A stretch of DNA of 6,062 bases from Pseudomonadota bacterium (GTDB lineage Bacteria; Pseudomonadota; Gammaproteobacteria; Burkholderiales; Thiobacillaceae), in contig JAJYXA010000558.1 in NCBI GenBank assembly GCA_021791235.1, positions 1 through 6,062 on the forward strand, in the 5' to 3' direction. Position numbers and translations under genes: made by a program. Position 1 is the stretch's first letter. The number at the start of each line of letters is the position of its first letter. Below the pieces are notes generated by a model. That model had not been told where the DNA came from and did not search any database. It saw only the letters and a list, made by a program, of their open reading frames with translations. This document shows, piece by piece, positions 5,500 to 6,062 of this stretch.

Positions 5500-6062
5500 T
5501 CAAAAATCACCCCATAGCGTCTGCATCGCCGCCAGCGCCGCCAGCGCGGCGGTTTCGGTACGCAGCACGCGCGGACCGAGCCGTACCGGGGCGGCCCCCG
5601 CCGCCTGCAGCGCAGCGATCTCGTCGGCCTCGAATCCGCCTTCGGGTCCGGCCACCAGCCAGTCCTGCGCGGCCGGTGGCGGCAGGTCGGCCAGCCGCGC
5701 CTCGGCCAGCGGCGACAGGAACAGCAGCCGCGCGCCTTGTTGCTGGCCGAGCCAGTGCGCCAGCGGCAGCGGCGGCGCCACTGCGGGAACCTGGTTGCGC
5801 CCGCACTGCTCGCAAGCGCTCGCCACCACGCCCTGCCAGTGCGCGAGGCGACGGTCGGCGCGTTCGCCCGCCAGCTTCACCACGCTGCGCCTGGCGGCGA
5901 TCGGCTGGATCGCCGCCACCCCTAGTTCGACCGCCTTTTGCAGTGTGTAGTCCATGCGTTCGCCGCTCGAGATGCCCTGCGCCAGCATCACGCGCAAGCG
6001 CGATTCGCGTTCGATATCGGCAAAGTCGCTGACGCTGACCGCCACCTCGTCCTTGTGGATGC
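5500..6062 (-). CDS. rsmE: 16S rRNA (uracil-1498-N3)-methyltransferase, N-terminus beyond window
   Basis: SAM-dependent SPOUT-class enzyme that methylates N3 of U1498 in 16S rRNA. About 187 codons are present, and the reading frame stays open to the window edge. The family is usually about 240-250 residues, so roughly the first 55-60, including most of the small N-terminal RNA-binding domain, are missing. Family motifs in order are GERMDYTLQKAVELGVAAIQP, continued by the basic segment ARRSVVKL; ACEQCGRNQVPAV; the knot-forming GPEGGFEADEIAAL; and LGPRVLRTETAALAAL near the C-terminus. The internal GTG at 6045 is not the true start, since coding continues upstream of it with IHKDE. The protein ends WGDF and its TGA lies 11 nt from the bidirectional terminator. 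Convergent with the DsrE-family gene; no functional link is apparent. Confidence 0.96.
   Translation of the reverse strand, partial: IHKDEVAVSVSDFADIERESRLRVMLAQGISSGERMDYTLQKAVELGVAAIQPIAARRSVVKLAGERADRRLAHWQGVVASACEQCGRNQVPAVAPPLPLAHWLGQQQGARLLFLSPLAEARLADLPPPAAQDWLVAGPEGGFEADEIAALQAAGAAPVRLGPRVLRTETAALAALAAMQTLWGDF

Noticed and set aside
4980..5510. Minus-strand 176-codon frame opposite the DsrE-family gene
   Set aside because: The plus strand has a ribosome-binding site, signal peptide, DsrE-like pattern and a terminator in the right place; the minus-strand product shows nothing recognisable.

Overview
The window reads as a GC-rich proteobacterial chromosome, most likely a betaproteobacterium. 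The evidence is the fused two-domain ArgA that aligns along its whole length with the E. coli type, strong avoidance of TTA, CTA and TCA codons, and the family flavour of the other genes. No phage, IS, CRISPR, tRNA or rRNA sequence was recognised. Assignment below class level would be a guess.

Three genes lie head to tail on the minus strand and fill 1-4830. In transcription order they are argA (4830-3517), a PhnD-like periplasmic substrate-binding protein (3500-2580) and a large membrane-anchored HAMP-PAS-PAS-GGDEF-EAL protein (2583 to beyond base 1, C-terminus cut off by the window edge). The argA-to-binding-protein gap is 16 nt, and the binding-protein stop overlaps the GGDEF/EAL start in an ATGA. 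The last two genes look like a translationally coupled pair: a periplasmic ligand-binding protein and an inner-membrane cyclic-di-GMP enzyme. This resembles in logic the NspS-MbaA arrangement of Vibrio. No ABC permease or ATPase gene is visible beside the binding protein.

The 173-nt spacer 4831-5003 separates argA from a divergent plus-strand gene. It contains a strong intrinsic terminator pointing toward argA, only about 41 nt before the argA start, which suggests either leader attenuation or an insulator. It also holds a short A+T-rich tandem repeat and the ribosome-binding site of the plus-strand gene.

The plus-strand gene (5004-5441) encodes a small exported DsrE-fold protein with a single cysteine. 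It is followed by a compound inverted repeat (5450-5489) that should terminate transcription from both sides. Beyond it, convergent on the minus strand, lies most of rsmE (5500 to beyond 6062), the 16S rRNA m3U1498 methyltransferase, lacking its N-terminus because of the window edge.

The families are all known. The least ordinary parts are the ArgA / PhnD-like / GGDEF-EAL gene order, the terminator ahead of argA, and a perfect 10-bp hairpin at the argA/binding-protein junction that calls the binding-protein start codon into question.
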